This document shows positions 11,500 through 24,425 of a stretch of 64,000 bases of DNA, piece after piece; the stretch's first letter is position 1; every line of letters begins with the position of its first letter. The position numbers were made by a program, and so were the translations under genes. The stretch is taken from contig VWND01000072.1 of the NCBI GenBank assembly GCA_009599575.1, positions 248,001 to 312,000 of the forward strand, given 5' to 3'. This DNA comes from Blumeriella jaapii. Its lineage: Eukaryota; Ascomycota; Leotiomycetes; Helotiales; Drepanopezizaceae. The notes beneath the pieces are model-generated. The model saw only the letters and a list, made by a program, of their open reading frames with translations, was not told the DNA's origin and searched no databases.

Positions 11500-12796
11500 T
11501 TTTTAATAACGTGGCGTTCGTTCCAAATTTTACTACTAATATTATTTCCGCTAGTTTTTTGGTTAAAAAAAATTATTAATTTCAAAAGTCAAATAATACT
11601 TTTCGTTTTAAAAACTTTAAAAGCTTTATTTTAAAACGTTAATATTAAACGATCGCCGATTTTTATATATTTAAATATATTAAAATTAACTGTTTTTTTT
11701 ATTCGTATTTTCTACGTAATAATTTAAACTTTTTATTTTTTAAAACGTAATTCGCTCGGCCTGATAATTTATACAATTTCGAAACGTCGTACGCGCCATA
11801 AATTCAAAAAAAGCAGCGTATTTACGTACGATCGGAATAACGATACGCGCTTATAACATTTTCGTTCGGACCATTTGTATAAAAACGCGCTCGAAAAGCT
11901 GATCGAAAATATTCGTAAAATAAAAATCAAAAGCTTAATTAAAATAAAATGCGAAAAATATGCTATTACGCATTTAAAACAAATAATTTTAAAAGCAATA
12001 TTAAAAAACAAATTTTTTAAGTTTTTTTTTCGCATCGGCTAAAACTTTTACGATTATTCTAAAAATCGTAAAAAAGCTTATAACGGCTCGACGTAAATAT
12101 TTTTAATAAAAAACGAATATAATAAAAAGATTTAAGCTTTCGCTATCAAAACGAAAAATATAAAAATCGTTCTGAATCGTTTTTAAACGTTCGACGCATA
12201 AATAAAACGCTAATACAATTTTTCCATTTGCAAAATTCGATAAAATAACGAATCGTCGGTAATTTCAAAATAAAAAAATATTATTTCGAAATACTAAAAA
12301 TAAGCGGAGCGCGAAAATATCGATCTGAAATTGATTTTACCTTACGTATACCAGCCAAACGGCTCGATCGAACGAGCAAAAAAAAAAGTAATTAAGCGTT
12401 CGATAAAAATAAAAATTAAAACGGAATTTTTAATTTTCTTTTGGCCCGAAACGATAAAAACAGCAGCGTATTTATATAATATATCGCCGCTTGCGAAAAA
12501 ACAATTTAAATTTTTAAATAAAATTTTGCATAGCTGATTCAGGCAATATTTCAGATACTACGACCCTGCCATTATAAAAGCGCGTACGGCCGACCTCAGA
12601 TCAGACTAAAGCAAAATTTATGCGTACGAAGCTCGTACGTATTTAATAATAAAAAATCGGAAGGCTATAAAACACAAAAGAAAATTTAAAATTTTTTCGA
12701 AAAAACATATCGGATATTTAATTAAATATAACGCTTTTAATATTTATAAAATCTAAATACTTCAGCTAATACGTATAATTACGAGCCGAAACGTAA
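11500..12796 (+). pseudogene. Copia A protease / GAG-pre-integrase / integrase remnant
   Basis: A degraded GAG-pre-integrase segment lies near 11840-12030. The clearest part is 12331-12537, where YVYQPNGSIERA and FFWPETIKTAAYLYN are characteristic of the C-terminal half of copia integrase cores. The gene is cut at 12796 by the G1 insertion. Confidence 0.85.
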
Positions 12797-13063
12797 TGTA
12801 AAACGGTGATACCTTGTATTAATAGGAGTTGGTAGTTTTAGCTATGGTCGAGGCATGGACCTTTCCGAGACCCTCTGCCATTGACTATTTTTAACAGGTA
12901 TAAAAGCAAAGCACCCCCTTAGATAGTACCATAGGCACGCAATTTAATTTATACTTTTTTTTTTTTTTTTTTTTTTTTTTTCAGTTTTTTTTAAAAATTT
13001 CCTAGTTTATTTTACTCACCGATATATGGCCGTATCAGTTTGGTTTTTCTATTTACTTTTATA
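12797..13063 (+). repeat. G1 5' LTR
   Basis: 267 bp, TGTAAAAC...TTTTATA (ancestral end TTTTACA). Same family as the LTRs at 27103, 38124 and 48322. Contains a run of about 27 T near 12955-12981. The five bases before it are CGTAA. Confidence 0.9.
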
Positions 13064-13085
13064 TTTAATGATTTACGCAGGAATT
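13064..13085 (+). other. G1 primer binding site, RIP-damaged
   Basis: The two bases after the LTR are followed by a degraded TGGTGACC-like site (TTAATGATTTACGCAG); the intact form is visible in reverse next to the G2 LTR at 38107-38121. The priming tRNA was not identified. Confidence 0.5.
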
Positions 13086-13807
13086 TAAACTTCGGTGTTT
13101 CGTTTTTATATATTCGCCGATGCATTTTTTAAATTCGCAGTTAAAATCGATTTCGGTATTTCGCTACTACGGTTTAAAGAACTTTTTATATAATATTGTT
13201 CGCAGTTGTATTATATAAAGGATTTTTAATAGCTTTTTTTATTTTGCGTATAGTTATTAAATTATAAAAATGCAATATATTTCAGAAACGTTTGAAATTA
13301 CGGTCAGGTAATTCTGAACCGTGCGAAATTTAAAGCTCGAAAGTCGCTTTTTTGTTTAAAAATGACAAATCGAATATTGGTTCGTACGCTTCGATCGCTG
13401 CGTTCGGCCCTTTTGAATTAAATTTTTTTTGGTTAAACGCTTAGCGAGAACTTAATCTTCTGATTTTACGCTTTGTGATTATAGCAATTACAATTTGCGG
13501 CTTTTTATTAAAAATAGTAAAAAAATGGCTGTACGTGCATTAGCTTAAACCACGGAATATCGAAACCGTAAATCATATAGCAATATTATATTAATCCAGT
13601 TAATTTACTAAAAAATAAGTTTTTTAATATGCTATTTAAATGTCTAGACGCAATTTTATTTTATTTAATTTTTTTAAAAAACACAAAGACTTTTTTGATA
13701 GCTTTTCTATTAAAAACGATTTTTTTTATATTAAAGATTTTTAATTTGCAATTTCAAAAAACATTTATTTATTTAATTCAAACTTTACCAATATTTTCGC
13801 TAATATT

Positions 13808-15150
13808 ATGGACAACGACGCTTTTCGTTTTCTTATGCGAGGCCGCATGCTTTTCCTTGGCTTTTTTGATACATTTTTATTTAATAGCGTTAATATTACC
13901 GATTTTATCGAAAAATATAAAAAAACTTATAAGAATTTCGGAATTTTTGAAACTGAGATATTCGATAAATTTCTTCGCTATTATAATTTAATTACTAAGG
14001 ATATTATTAAATCGATGAATAAATAAAAGGTTATTAGGGCTCGAGATTAGCGTAAGTTAATTAAAGCTTTAAAATCGGAATTCCGAAACTATAATCGCTA
14101 ATAGATTCGCGATACTATCGCTTTTTTTAAATAGTTTATTATAATAATTCGCTAAGCTAAAAAACTTAAAGCTTATTATCGTATTTATACGAAAGTTTCT
14201 GACGTTTTCGTTAATAAAAAAGTTTTAAGCGAAGTTGAGCAAAAAAAATTGTTTTTATTTGGCTTTTTAATTAGCATTCGTAATAAAACTATTAAGCATT
14301 TTAAGATTGATAAATAAAATCTTAAAACCTTCGATTAGTATTTTAAATTTGTGGAATTCGTTTTTAAACAAAACCAAAGCGAACGTATTATTAAAGCTAT
14401 AAATCAAAAGAAATTTTTTTTTTTTATTTATAAAAAAAACGTGGAAGCTTTAGTGCAAAAACATGCCTAGCTATTAAGAATTACCGAAATCGCTAAAAAA
14501 CAATTAGTTATTATATTATTTAATCGTTTTGCAAAGCTTATAAATTTGGAAAAATTTAATAAAAATATCGAAACTTTTGTATTAAAATTTACCGATATTA
14601 AAATTTAAAAACTTCAGAATAAAATCGAAAGTTTTATGCAATAGCAAAAAAAACTTTCTTACGTTAACTCGAATAATAAAAACGATTAAGATAGCTTTTA
14701 TAATAACTACTTTTTTTAAAATGCGCGAAGCGATTAATTTCGCCAAGCCATCGTAAAAATAATAACTGCCCAATAGCAATCTTTCCGTATTAGCGATCAG
14801 AATTAGCGAAATATTAACTATAATAACGATTATCAGAGGAAAAAAGAAAACCAACGCGAAAATCAAAATCGCGGTTATTAAAATAATAAAAATAATTATT
14901 AAAAAAGATTTCGTGGCCCTAAATATAAATTCTGTAATAATAAAAAAATTTATTGCGAAAAATCTTATATTCGCTTAAAATGCAAAGCATTTAATTTTTA
15001 TATAAATAATAGTATTTGTTATATTAATAAATACGAAGCGATTTGCTTCGGACCGACGGAAGCAGAAATAGGCTTTTTTAATAAAGCTGAGAATCAGAGC
15101 TGGTTAAATATTATTCGCTTAAAAGTAAGAAATACGAAATAGAACGATTG
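13808..15150 (+). pseudogene. G1 gag remnant
   Basis: Starts MDNDAFRF..., followed by an ADFIEKY-like helical capsid region and an Asn/Arg/Gln-rich nucleocapsid with a KFCNNKK...CEK remnant of a CCHC knuckle near 14925-14970. Broken by stops at former Gln and Trp codons. Same protein as at 37385-36100 (G2, minus) and 49333-50550 (G4). Confidence 0.8.
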
Positions 15151-15779
15151 CTTAGAAAACAAAAAAAATGCGAAAACGATTTTTATTAATAAAAAAAAAA
15201 CATTCCAGAAAGCGTATTAATTAAAAAGAAAATTTTTATTTTAAATATAAATAAAATTCAAATATATAAATAAAAAACAAATACATATATTACTAATATA
15301 ATTATTGCATTTGCAAATATTATAACTGCATAATTAAGCCAGCGAATTATAAGAAAGCAAAATGCTTTTGTTTTATTCGCCAAACCAGCTGATATAAAAA
15401 AAAACGTTAAAATCGAAAAGAAAAAAGATTTTGAAATTCGAAAAAAAACCGATAAAACTATCAAAAAAACGCTTATAATAAAAAAAATTAACGACGATAT
15501 AAAAAATATCGATACGAATATTCCGGTTTAAATTATTTAAAAAATACCAGCTTTTAAACGCCTATTATTAATGCGAAGCGAAAAATAAATCGATAAATAT
15601 ATTAGCTTCGAAGCAATCGACGAAGCTATTAAAAAAATCATAAAACAAAAGATTAAATTAAAATTCAGCGATTTATTTAGCATAAGAAAAAGATTCGATA
15701 AAATTATTAATAAATAAATCCTTATATTAAAAAAAAACGAAAAGATTAAAATCATTCGAAAAAAAAACGATTTTAAATT

Positions 15780-16500
15780 GGAAAAAAACTAAAAAAAAAT
15801 TTATAATACCGCAGTCAATTTAGCCGATAAAAAGAAATTCTCGGAAAAAGTCAGCCTTTTGGCCTTTGCTATAAAAACTTAAAAGTCAAAACGACGAAAC
15901 TGCTTTTATACGGCCATAAAAATACTAAAAATAAAAATTATACTTAAGAAAAGTACGACCGCTTTTATTTTATTCGATAATAAAGCCGAAATCAATTGCA
16001 TAAATCAGAACAACCGAAATTAATAATATTCCGATTATTACCGATAAGCGAATAATTTATATTATCGTTAATAAAAATACGATTGAGTTTGATAAAATTA
16101 TACGAAATATAAAAATCGACGTTAGAAATATTATTATTTATAAAAACTTTTTAGTAATAAAAAAATGCTTTTATTTTATTATTTTTGAAATACTTTGGAT
16201 TTTGGAAAGTTTCGTCAGTTTTAAATACATCGAAAACGGCTAAATAAAAGCTTTTTTCTAAAATTAAAACCGATTTTTTCAAAGCTAAATCATCGTCGCC
16301 GGCGACAAGGTTTTTTTAATCGACGTTTTATCGGGAAACGAATAGCCGGCTCTGGTTTCAGAATAGACGCTGGGCTACAAAATCTGGAAAATACTTAGCT
16401 AAAAGTATTCGCGTCACCAATCGAAATAGCATCGCGAATAAAATTGGCCAATATTAATATTTTTGGCTATTAACTCGGAAATAAAAATTCCGAAGATTTC
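15780..16500 (+). pseudogene. G1 aspartic protease remnant and linker
   Basis: LFDNKAEIN near 15971-15997 is the D-[ST]-G-A active site after G-to-A changes; G4 still shows DSRAE. The linker that follows contains a 33-bp palindromic insert (16407-16439). Copia B inserted shortly after it. Confidence 0.75.
16407..16439 (+). repeat. 33-bp palindromic-end repeat, copy 1 (G1 protease linker)
   Basis: Begins ATTCGCG and ends CGCGAAT with a variable centre. Orthologous to copies at 34746 (G2) and 51571 (G4). Confidence 0.8.
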
Positions 16501-16505
16501 GTTTT

Positions 16506-16807
16506 TGTTGCGCTATATTTATATTCCTTTATTTCCTTTCATTTCTTTTGTTCCAGATTCATTTTTCCTGTACGCTTTCAGTAGTTAGATGTTCCTGGAG
16601 CTCGGAAAGGCTCGTAGTCACGTGATAACGAGCCTCTTCGAAGACTAGTTTTTCCGAGCGACTGACTAAGCGAGCCCGAACCTTCCGTTTTCTGCGGAGA
16701 GCTCGCCAGTCAGACTTAGAATAATATAAGTAATATTTTATTGCATATAATTTATCCGTCCCAGCTTCCGGTGAAAGTTTTTACCGACTATTCGGCTATG
16801 CACGACA
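16506..16807 (+). repeat. Copia B 5' LTR
   Basis: 302 bp, TGTTGCGC...CACGACA, with the E-box palindrome at 16608-16635. Followed by the same candidate tRNA-Met half-molecule primer site as in Copia A (GTTATAAGCTCCGGAGC). Confidence 0.95.
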
Positions 16808-16829
16808 GTTATAAGCTCCGGAGCTAATT

Positions 16830-18380
16830 AATAAGCTTTTTTCTGTAATGCATACGCTAGGAGATTCGTTGAAAGCTTTTACCGGTCAATCCATTCGAAT
16901 TGTTAAGAGATATTCGTGGAAGGTTATATTTTGCAGAGTTTTCCTTATTTGGCAAAAGGCTACGAATCGATAAAAGGCTATTAAAAATGCGGAAAGCATT
17001 AATTTTTCGAAGCTTTTTTTTAATTTACAAATTTTATTTTTATTTTTTTATTTTTTTCAATTCAGTTAATCGATCTTTTATAACGAAAACAATATATCGG
17101 CCTTTACGAAAAAAAAGGTTTTCTTTCACGACCTAAAATCGTGGATTTTTTGATTGGGAACGTACAAATTTTATCGATCAGGGATTTTTTCCTTCGATTA
17201 CACCGATTTTGATTTTCTATTTCGCTTTTTTATTAATAAACGACCATAAAAACAGTCTTTTTACCAGTTTATCGATCAGAGGAACAAAAAGCGCTAAGCA
17301 GACTACGATCGAAAATGCGCCGAATACAACGGTATGACCGAGGCAGAAAAGGCCGCCGTTACGATTAATAATCCTTCCGACAGGTTTCGACCAGCCAATC
17401 TGACTTTCGACGATTTGAAAAATAAGATCGATTATTTTTCTAAAAATTATTTAAAAAAGCTTAAAAAATGGCAGGAGTACGTTATTGCCTATTAGAAGTT
17501 GCTCGACTGGGTTTTTTTAATTATGGAAATTAGTTTGATAAACTTTGCAATTGTTTAATTAAAAATCAACGCTATTAATAATAAGAAAGCGTACGCCATT
17601 TTCTATATTAATTTGCAAAAAGATTTTTTAATAGATAGGAGTATACGTAAGGTTAAGGATTTACATTATAAAAGAAAGCAGAGGTTATTTCAGACCTTCG
17701 TTTGTATTTTGAAAAAGAATATTACCTTTGCATATTCTTTCGTAATTAGCTCCGTCAGATTTAATTACAGAAACATTTTTCGTAAAGCGTATAACGGGAA
17801 AGTAAATATCACCGAATAAGTAAAAAAATGGCAGACCGCTTATAAAGCAGCTATCGAATATAAGATTTCTGATATAAATAGCCGCTACGCTGCTATCGAT
17901 TTTCTCGACGCAATCGCCGTATATATTAATCCATAATAAGCGAACGGTAAAAAGGCTGAGTATCTGGAAAACGAATTTGCCGGCTTTTTTATAAAAAAGA
18001 CTTTAATCGAACTAAGCTTTATAATCTTTTCTTTTGAAAACAACCGAGGATTCGATAATTCAGGCCGAAAAATCGGAGTTTTCGCCATTTTTTCTTTTTC
18101 GATTCTGAAAATAACGATATTTCGAAAGGTCGTAGAAAAGAAAAAAAAAAAAAAAGCAAAAAGAAAGGAGAAAAAAGATATAACTGTTTATGCGACATTT
18201 TCAAAAAGCGCTATTTCTATTTCCCAACCGATTATAAAAAGCTTTTGTACGTAATAAATGGTCGTTGTAAAAAAAAAACTTTTTCTAATTTTTCAGATAG
18301 GCAGAAAATCGCTGAAATGCGAAAAGAGCTGTTTTTTAATTATAAAAAGGCTTTAAAAGCTCTGAATGAAAAAGATATTT
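16830..18380 (+). pseudogene. Copia B gag remnant
   Basis: Less damaged than in Copia A. An open stretch at 17613-17819 and its continuation to 18380 include a Lys-rich region and NCLCDIFKKRYFYFPTDYKK, the remnant of a Cys-rich knuckle. Several in-frame stops remain. Confidence 0.75.
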
Positions 18381-18699
18381 AAATGGTCGCAATTAACAAA
18401 ATCCTTAGAGTTTTAATAACCAAGCCAAAACAGATTCCAAAATTAATTTTTAAAAACGATCAAAAAAAGTTTTTTATCGCAATTTTTTGTTTTTTTTGCC
18501 TTGATACGATCAAAAAGCACTTCGGAATTAACGTTTTGGTTTTAAAATTTAATTAATATTATTTTTTGAACAAAAGTACTTTTTTTAATAATTGCTTTGG
18601 AATTTATTTAATAAACGATAAAAACCTTTTTATCGAAGAGTTTTATAAGAAGGTTAATAATTCTACTAATAGCGTTTATACAAGTATATAGAGTTTTTC

Positions 18700-20067
18700 A
18701 ATCGTCGGGAAAAGGAATCGTTTAATAAAAGAAGCTTTTCGCAAAAAAAATAAAAAGCTCTGGGATATAATTTTTAATAACGTGGCGTTCGTTCCAGATT
18801 TTACTATTAATATTATTTCCGCTAATCTTTTAGCTAAAAAAAGTTATTAGTTCCAAAGGTCGGATAATACTTTTCGTTTTGGAAGTTTTAAAAGCTTTAT
18901 TTTGAAACGTCAATGTTAAACGATCGCCGATTTTTATATGTTTAAATATATTAAAATCAATTGCTTTTTTTGTTCGCATTTTCCACGTAATAATTTAAAC
19001 TTTTTAAAACGTGATTCGTCCGGCTTTATAATTTATATAATTCCGAAACGTCGTACGCGCCATAAATTTAAAAAAAGCAGCGTGTTTACGTACGATCGGA
19101 ATAACGATGCGCGCTTATGGCATTTTCGTTCGGGCTATTTGGGCAAAAACGCGCTCGAAAAGCTGGTCGAAAATACTCGTGGAATAAAAATCAAGGGCTT
19201 AACCAAAGTGGAATGCGAAAAGTATGCTGTTACGCATTTAAAGCAAATGATTTCAAAAGTAACATTAAAAAATAAGTTTTTCAGGTTTTTTTTTTTTTTT
19301 TCGCATCGGCTGGGATTTTTACGATTATTCCAAAAGTCGTAAAAAAGCTTATAACGGCTCGACGTGGATATTTTTAATAAAAAACGAATATAATAAAAAA
19401 ATTTAAGCCTCCGTTATCAGAACGAAAAGTATAAAAGTCGTTCTGGACCGTTTTCAGACGTTCGACGTATGGGTGAAACGCTAATATAATTTTTTAATTT
19501 GCAAAATTCGATAAAATAACGAATCGTCGGTAATTTCAAAGCAAAAAAATATTATTTCGGAATATCAGAAATGAACGAAGCGCGAAAGTATCGATTTGGA
19601 ATTGATTTTATTTTACGTGCACCAGCTAAACGGCTCGATCGAACGAGCAGAAAGAAAAGTAATTAAGCGTTCGATAAAAATAAAAATTAAAGCGGGATTT
19701 TTAATTTTTTTTTAGCCCGAAACGATAAAAACAGCAACGCATTTATATAATATATCGCCGCTTGCGAAAAAACAATTTAAGTTTCCAAATAAAGTTTTGC
19801 ACAGCTGATTCAAACAATATTTCCGATATTACGATTCTGCTATTATAAAAGCGCGTACGGCCGATTTTAAACCAAACTGGAGCAAAGTTTATGCGTACGA
19901 AGCTTATGCGTATCCAATAATAAAAAATCGAAAGGCCATAAGATATAAAAGAAAATTTAAGGTTTTTTCGAAAGGATACATCGGATATTTAATTAAATAT
20001 AACGCTTTTAATATTTACAAAATCTAGGTATTTTAGCTGATACGTATAATTACGAGCCGAAACGTAG
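18700..20067 (+). pseudogene. Copia B protease / GAG-pre-integrase / integrase remnant
   Basis: NNVAFVPDFTINIISANLL near 18776-18835 is the conserved C-terminal segment of copia protease. The frame 18938-19342 carries RLWHFRSGYLGKNALEKL, the GAG-pre-integrase (LWH.R.GH.G) motif, then CEKYAVTHLKQMISK at the zinc-binding N-terminus of integrase. The integrase core follows to about 20067 with the WPETIKTA-like region again recognisable. Confidence 0.85.
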
Positions 20068-21395
20068 TATTTGACGAATTTAAATTTTATTTTTCGAAGC
20101 GTGAAAGTTTAAGTCCCATAACTAAACTAAAGCTTCAAAAGACCGTAGAGTTTATCGAAAACGCGAAAAACGAAAAAGCTCAGAACGTTGAGTATTAGAT
20201 ATTAGCGGGCGGTCTTAATAGCGGCGCAGACCAGCAAAACTCGGTGTATTAAAAGGGGGGTGATACAAAGGAAAAGCTATTATTACAAAACGAGCAATTT
20301 CCAGATTTTACAAAAGGAAATAAAGGTTCTTTTCCACCGGAGCCACCATCAGGACCAGAACCGATTTCAGACCTTTCTGATGGATTTCCAAAGCTTACGA
20401 TGAAGAAAAAGGATATTTTAATACTAATGGATTTAAATATCTTAGAAAATAAGGCCAAATCCTCGGGAATAGAAAATCTAATAGAGGTCGAGGTAATCGA
20501 GCCTTTTTTTACGATCGATTCAAACGTTAAAGCTCGGAAATAATAGTTTTTTATAAAAACCCTTTTAATAAAGCTATTATCGACCAGTTTTAATTTTTAA
20601 AACTAGTTATTAGTCGAAAGTATGCAAAGCATATCCGAAATATTTTAACCGACGCGATAAAAGCGTTAAAAAATTATAGAAGTTTAAAAAAAAGTAATAA
20701 ACTAGCAAAGCTTATTATTGCAAAACAGAATAAAGCAGAGCAAAGCTTTAGAAGGTTTTTCGGCGCGGGCATAAAAATGGCCCTATACGAAAAAGCGCGC
20801 AATTCAATCCTTTAAATTATAATTAAAAGCTATCGCCCGGCAAATTAGACGCCAGATCGATTTAAAATAAAACAGCTATCTGAACGATTGCTTTTGAAAG
20901 CTTCTTTAAGGCTGACTACTAAAAAGGAGATATTATTCAAAAAAAGTAAAAGGAATAAATCGAAGTTTTCGATAAGCGATAAAAAGCAGTTGATTTCAGA
21001 AATTGCTAAACGAAATCGTATAAATTTTATTTTATATTGGCCGGATAGACCGGAAATATACGCTACGATATACGAAATTTTTCAATTAATAGCTCTATTT
21101 ATTAAACAACAGATCGACGAATTCGTTTATACGTTTTGGATAGACGAGCCGATTTAGATAAATAAAAAAGATTTTTAGGCTGTCCACGCAGTGATGGCGG
21201 CTTCGATAAGAAAAGAGTTGGTAAAAAATATTTAACTTTTCGATTAAAAATAATATCGAGATAATTTTCCGAAAACTCTAAAAAACTGAAACGAATTAAA
21301 AAACTATCAGATAGGAGAGCAATTCAAAAAGGGAGCAAAAACCGAGATTAAAAACTTAGAAACTAGAAAATGCTGGAGAATTGTTAAAAGAAATA
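20068..21395 (+). pseudogene. Copia B integrase-RT hinge
   Basis: A variable linker of pol with a proline-rich patch (PPEPPSGPEP at 20333-20362) and charged stretches. An open frame at 20888-21157 has no recognisable domain. This interval is less RIP-damaged than the enzymatic parts. Confidence 0.55.
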
Positions 21396-22890
21396 AACTA
21401 TAAAGCCCATTTTATTTAAATGGGTTTTTATATATAAAACGAACAGCTCAGGCGAATTGCAGCGGTGCAAATCGAAATTAGTCGTGAAAAAAGACTTTTA
21501 AAACGAAGCTTTAATTTTTTTTATATACGCAACTATATTCGCAGCCCGTTTTTTCCGAACGGTTATAGCGCTGGCGGCTTATTTCGACCTGGAAATCAAG
21601 CAATTCGATATGGTTAATGTTTTCGTTAATGCAAAACGAAACTTTAAAAGTAAGCCAGTTACGTGTAATCTGCCTAATAGATTTAAATAACCAGGTATAA
21701 TAATACAGCTAGACCGAGCTTTGTATAGGTTAAGGAATTTTCCAGTTTTGTAATACGGCGAATTTGCTAATATTTTAAAAAAGCTGAAGCTCGAACCAAT
21801 AAGCGAGGAGCTTTGTATATTCGCTAACGAAATGCGGAGCGTATACGTGGCGTTTTACATCGACGATATTTAAGTTTTATATCACGTTTTTTATTTGTCA
21901 AAAGCCGACGAAATTATTTTCGGTTTGAAAAAAGCCTACGAATTTACAAATATAAAAGATTTGAATTATTTTCTCGAAGTTTGTATTCTACGAAACAAAC
22001 AAAAAAAAGAAATCTTTCTGCTTTACGATTCGTATATCGAAAAGATCGCTACGAAGTTTAATATATGCAAAAGGCGCTTTCTAAGCACGCTTTTTCTAAT
22101 TTGCGAATTTGTTAAAAACCCAGGCGTAGCCACGCTTTCGCAAATCAAAAAGTATTAAGAAAAAGTCGGTTTAATTTTGTATACGGCTATTATGCTTCGA
22201 CCCGACGTAGTTTTCGCAATTTTTCAGCTTTTTTACTTTTTTATCAACCTAAGTTTTTAATATTTTAAAGCAGCCAATTAAACGCTTCGATATTTTTATA
22301 AAACGAAGTTTCTAAAAATCGTTTATAATCGGAAAAAGCGGAAAAACCAATTAATAATTTTTATCGACGCTTTTTTCGCCGACGATTTAAAAACTCGGAA
22401 ATTATTTTAAAAGTATATTTTTTTTTTTTTCGGAAATGCTATTTTATAAAAAGCTGTACGACAAAACACAATTACTATTTTTTCTACTAAAGCGGAGCTA
22501 TTTGCTTATATAACGACCGTAAAAAAAATAATAGCATTTTAACGTTTTTTTAAAAAGCTTCGATTCGACGTTGTTTCTGAATAAAACGTATATTGCGACA
22601 ACTAGCAAACGATCAGATTAATCGTAAAAGACAAAAAGAAAATTTTTACGAAGCTTCGCCACGTCGATATAAATAATATATAAATTCGCCAAAAGTATTA
22701 AAATAAAAAGTTTAAAATTATATACTTTTTAACAAATAAAATATACGCAAACGATTTTATTAAAAATCTGACTCGACAAAAGCACGAGAGTTTCGTTAAA
22801 CTTTTTAATTTACGGGATTTTCGGAGCTTTATCGAAAAGCTCGACCAATCGAACTGAAAAGCTTGCATTTTGCAGGCGTACATTATTTAA
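21396..22890 (+). pseudogene. Copia B reverse transcriptase and RNase H remnant
   Basis: Copia RT is shown by AYFDLEIKQFDMVNVFVNAK (about 21577-21636) and by FYIDDI at 21853-21870, where both catalytic Asp residues of the YxDD box survive. RNase H follows with STKAELFAYI near 22485 and a C-terminal KNLTRQKHE..VKLFN segment ending near 22890. Stops interrupt the frame. Confidence 0.85.
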
Positions 22891-22972
22891 ACAGACTTTT
22901 ATTAAAACTTAAAATATAGCAAAAACCATTTTCTAAACAAACCCAGAAATCTAAAAACCAAACCGCTCAGTT

Positions 22973-24207
22973 TTACAAAAGGTCAAAAATATAACCCGCC
23001 AAAATAATAATTCGCGCACGACGCTTCGCGATAATCAGACCTGAGATAAACCCTTCGATAGCCCTTTTAGAAACGGCTGCCGCCGGCTGTGCTGCCGCCG
23101 GCTATGCAGCCGGAATATTCCTTTTTTTTTGCGAAATTCTACCAGGCTGAAGATCAGAAACGTTTGGCAGAAAAGTCGCCGCGAGATTTTTTTCTGGACT
23201 TCTAAAAACGGAAGCATTTTCTGGTGGGTCGTGGCCAGGCCCTATTTCGCCAGCATATAAAACAGGCGTAAAAGTTTCTATTCGAGAAGCAGAAGTCTAA
23301 AGAACTTTACGAGCCGCGGCGAGCTTCGCGTTAATAATACGCTTTGTGTTTATTAGTTTTGCTTTTAAATTACGACCGATTTGAAAGCTTATTTTTTTGC
23401 ATTTTTAAAACCGTTTTAATCGTGGAATAAAAAATAACCGTTATATTCTAGGAATCGATCAGCAGAAACGATAAAGTTTTTCGATAAAACTGACCGTTTT
23501 AATAATTTTATTAATCCGAGCTTTAAAAACGGAAAACTACGCAATCAAAACGTTCGCGTCGGCCGGAATACACGACGTATTAATTGCGTAGCACCGATAG
23601 CAACGAGCTTTAATCAAATTCGATAAGCAGTCGTAGTTTAGATTTTCAATTGCTCCGCGAACAATATAAGTTATATAAGAAGTAAAGTTGAAAGGCTCAG
23701 AAATAGCAGGCTTTTTGGCCCCGGTACGAACACGTTTTAAAAAACGATTATTGTTATTATTTTTATTTTTAATCTTTTCGCTTTAATAATCCTCGGCCGC
23801 TTTTTTTCCAGAAGCGCCAATGTTTTTGCCTTTTTTTTTCCGGAAATGCTATCAGGACCGAAATCACCGCCAGTAGCTTTTTTACCGCCAGCAGCGTTTC
23901 TTTTATTTTCAGGCGTTATATCGGCATTTTCGAGGCCGGGCAAATATAAATTTCCGAAAAAACCGTTTAAAAACGAAATATCGAAAGGGTCGCTTTTTTC
24001 GAAAAGATTAAAAAGAAACGAATTGGCCGAAAAAGCCGATTGATTACGCAAAATGAATTTTGTAAAACTTCGATTGCGCAAGCGCCGAGAATTGGGAGTT
24101 CGAGGAGCTGGGCCAATTTGTCGCGTGGAGCCACGCGGACGATTTTTTTTGGGTGTAAAAAAGGCTATATCGATGTTTCTGATTAAAATAGTGGAATTTA
24201 AATCCAT
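22973..24207 (-). pseudogene. Antisense ORF of Copia B, unknown protein of about 410 residues
   Basis: The minus-strand frame opens with ATG at 24207 and stays open for 156 codons to 23737. With a single one-base slip in an A-rich tract near 23830 the reading continues to a TAA at 22975-22973. Over about 410 codons I count seven in-frame stops, each of a kind that RIP makes. The protein would be basic, with a Lys/Asn-rich middle, a small Cys cluster (RCYRCYAINTSC near 23590) and an Ala/Pro repeat (PAAAQPAAA near 23085) encoded by GC-rich DNA. It lies opposite in direction to gag-pol, between RNase H and the 3' LTR, the place where antisense ORFs are known in some plant LTR elements such as Grande and RIRE2. 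No homology was recognised; it could be a captured gene. Confidence 0.6.
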
Positions 24208-24425
24208 TAGAAAATTAGTAAAAAAATAAAAAAATTAAGATTTTTAAAAGCGACGAAACGCTTATTTAAGCTGAATTGGCCTTATTTACGCTTCGCAACG
24301 ATAAAAAATATGAATAAATTATATGAATATTATAATATCGCGTTACGGCCGTATTCGGACGACAAAAGGATTTTCCCGCGCTTTAAGAGTAGCTGATCGC
24401 CGGATTAGCAATCAGCTAAAAAATG

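Larger units (their letters stand above)
9236..12796 (+). mobile_element. Copia A: 5' part of a RIP-mutated Ty1/copia retrotransposon
   Basis: It starts with the same 302-bp LTR (TGTTGCGC...CACGACA) that flanks Copia B, and its internal sequence parallels Copia B 16808-20067 throughout, with many C/T and G/A differences. It stops inside the integrase region at 12796, where the G1 LTR begins directly. The matching Copia B sequence runs on without a break, so G1 inserted into Copia A. The missing 4.7 kb should lie to the right of the window. Five-base flank at the left: CATAT; its duplicate is not visible. Confidence 0.9.
12797..16505 (+). mobile_element. G1 segment 1: 5' LTR, gag and protease of a Ty3/gypsy element
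   Basis: First of three pieces of one element (12797-16505, 24728-27102, 38391-40869). The pieces join without loss when compared with sister copy G4, in which these sequences are contiguous up to its own G5 insertion. The segment ends at the GTTTT target duplication of Copia B. Confidence 0.9.

Noticed and set aside
13629..13991. Hydrophobic 120-codon ORF in G1
   Set aside because: Overlaps the gag frame (from 13808) out of phase; its Phe/Leu/Ile-rich content is the result of AT-rich DNA, not a membrane protein.
23846..24043. Plus-strand ORF inside the Copia B tail
   Set aside because: It is the shadow of the better supported minus-strand ORF.
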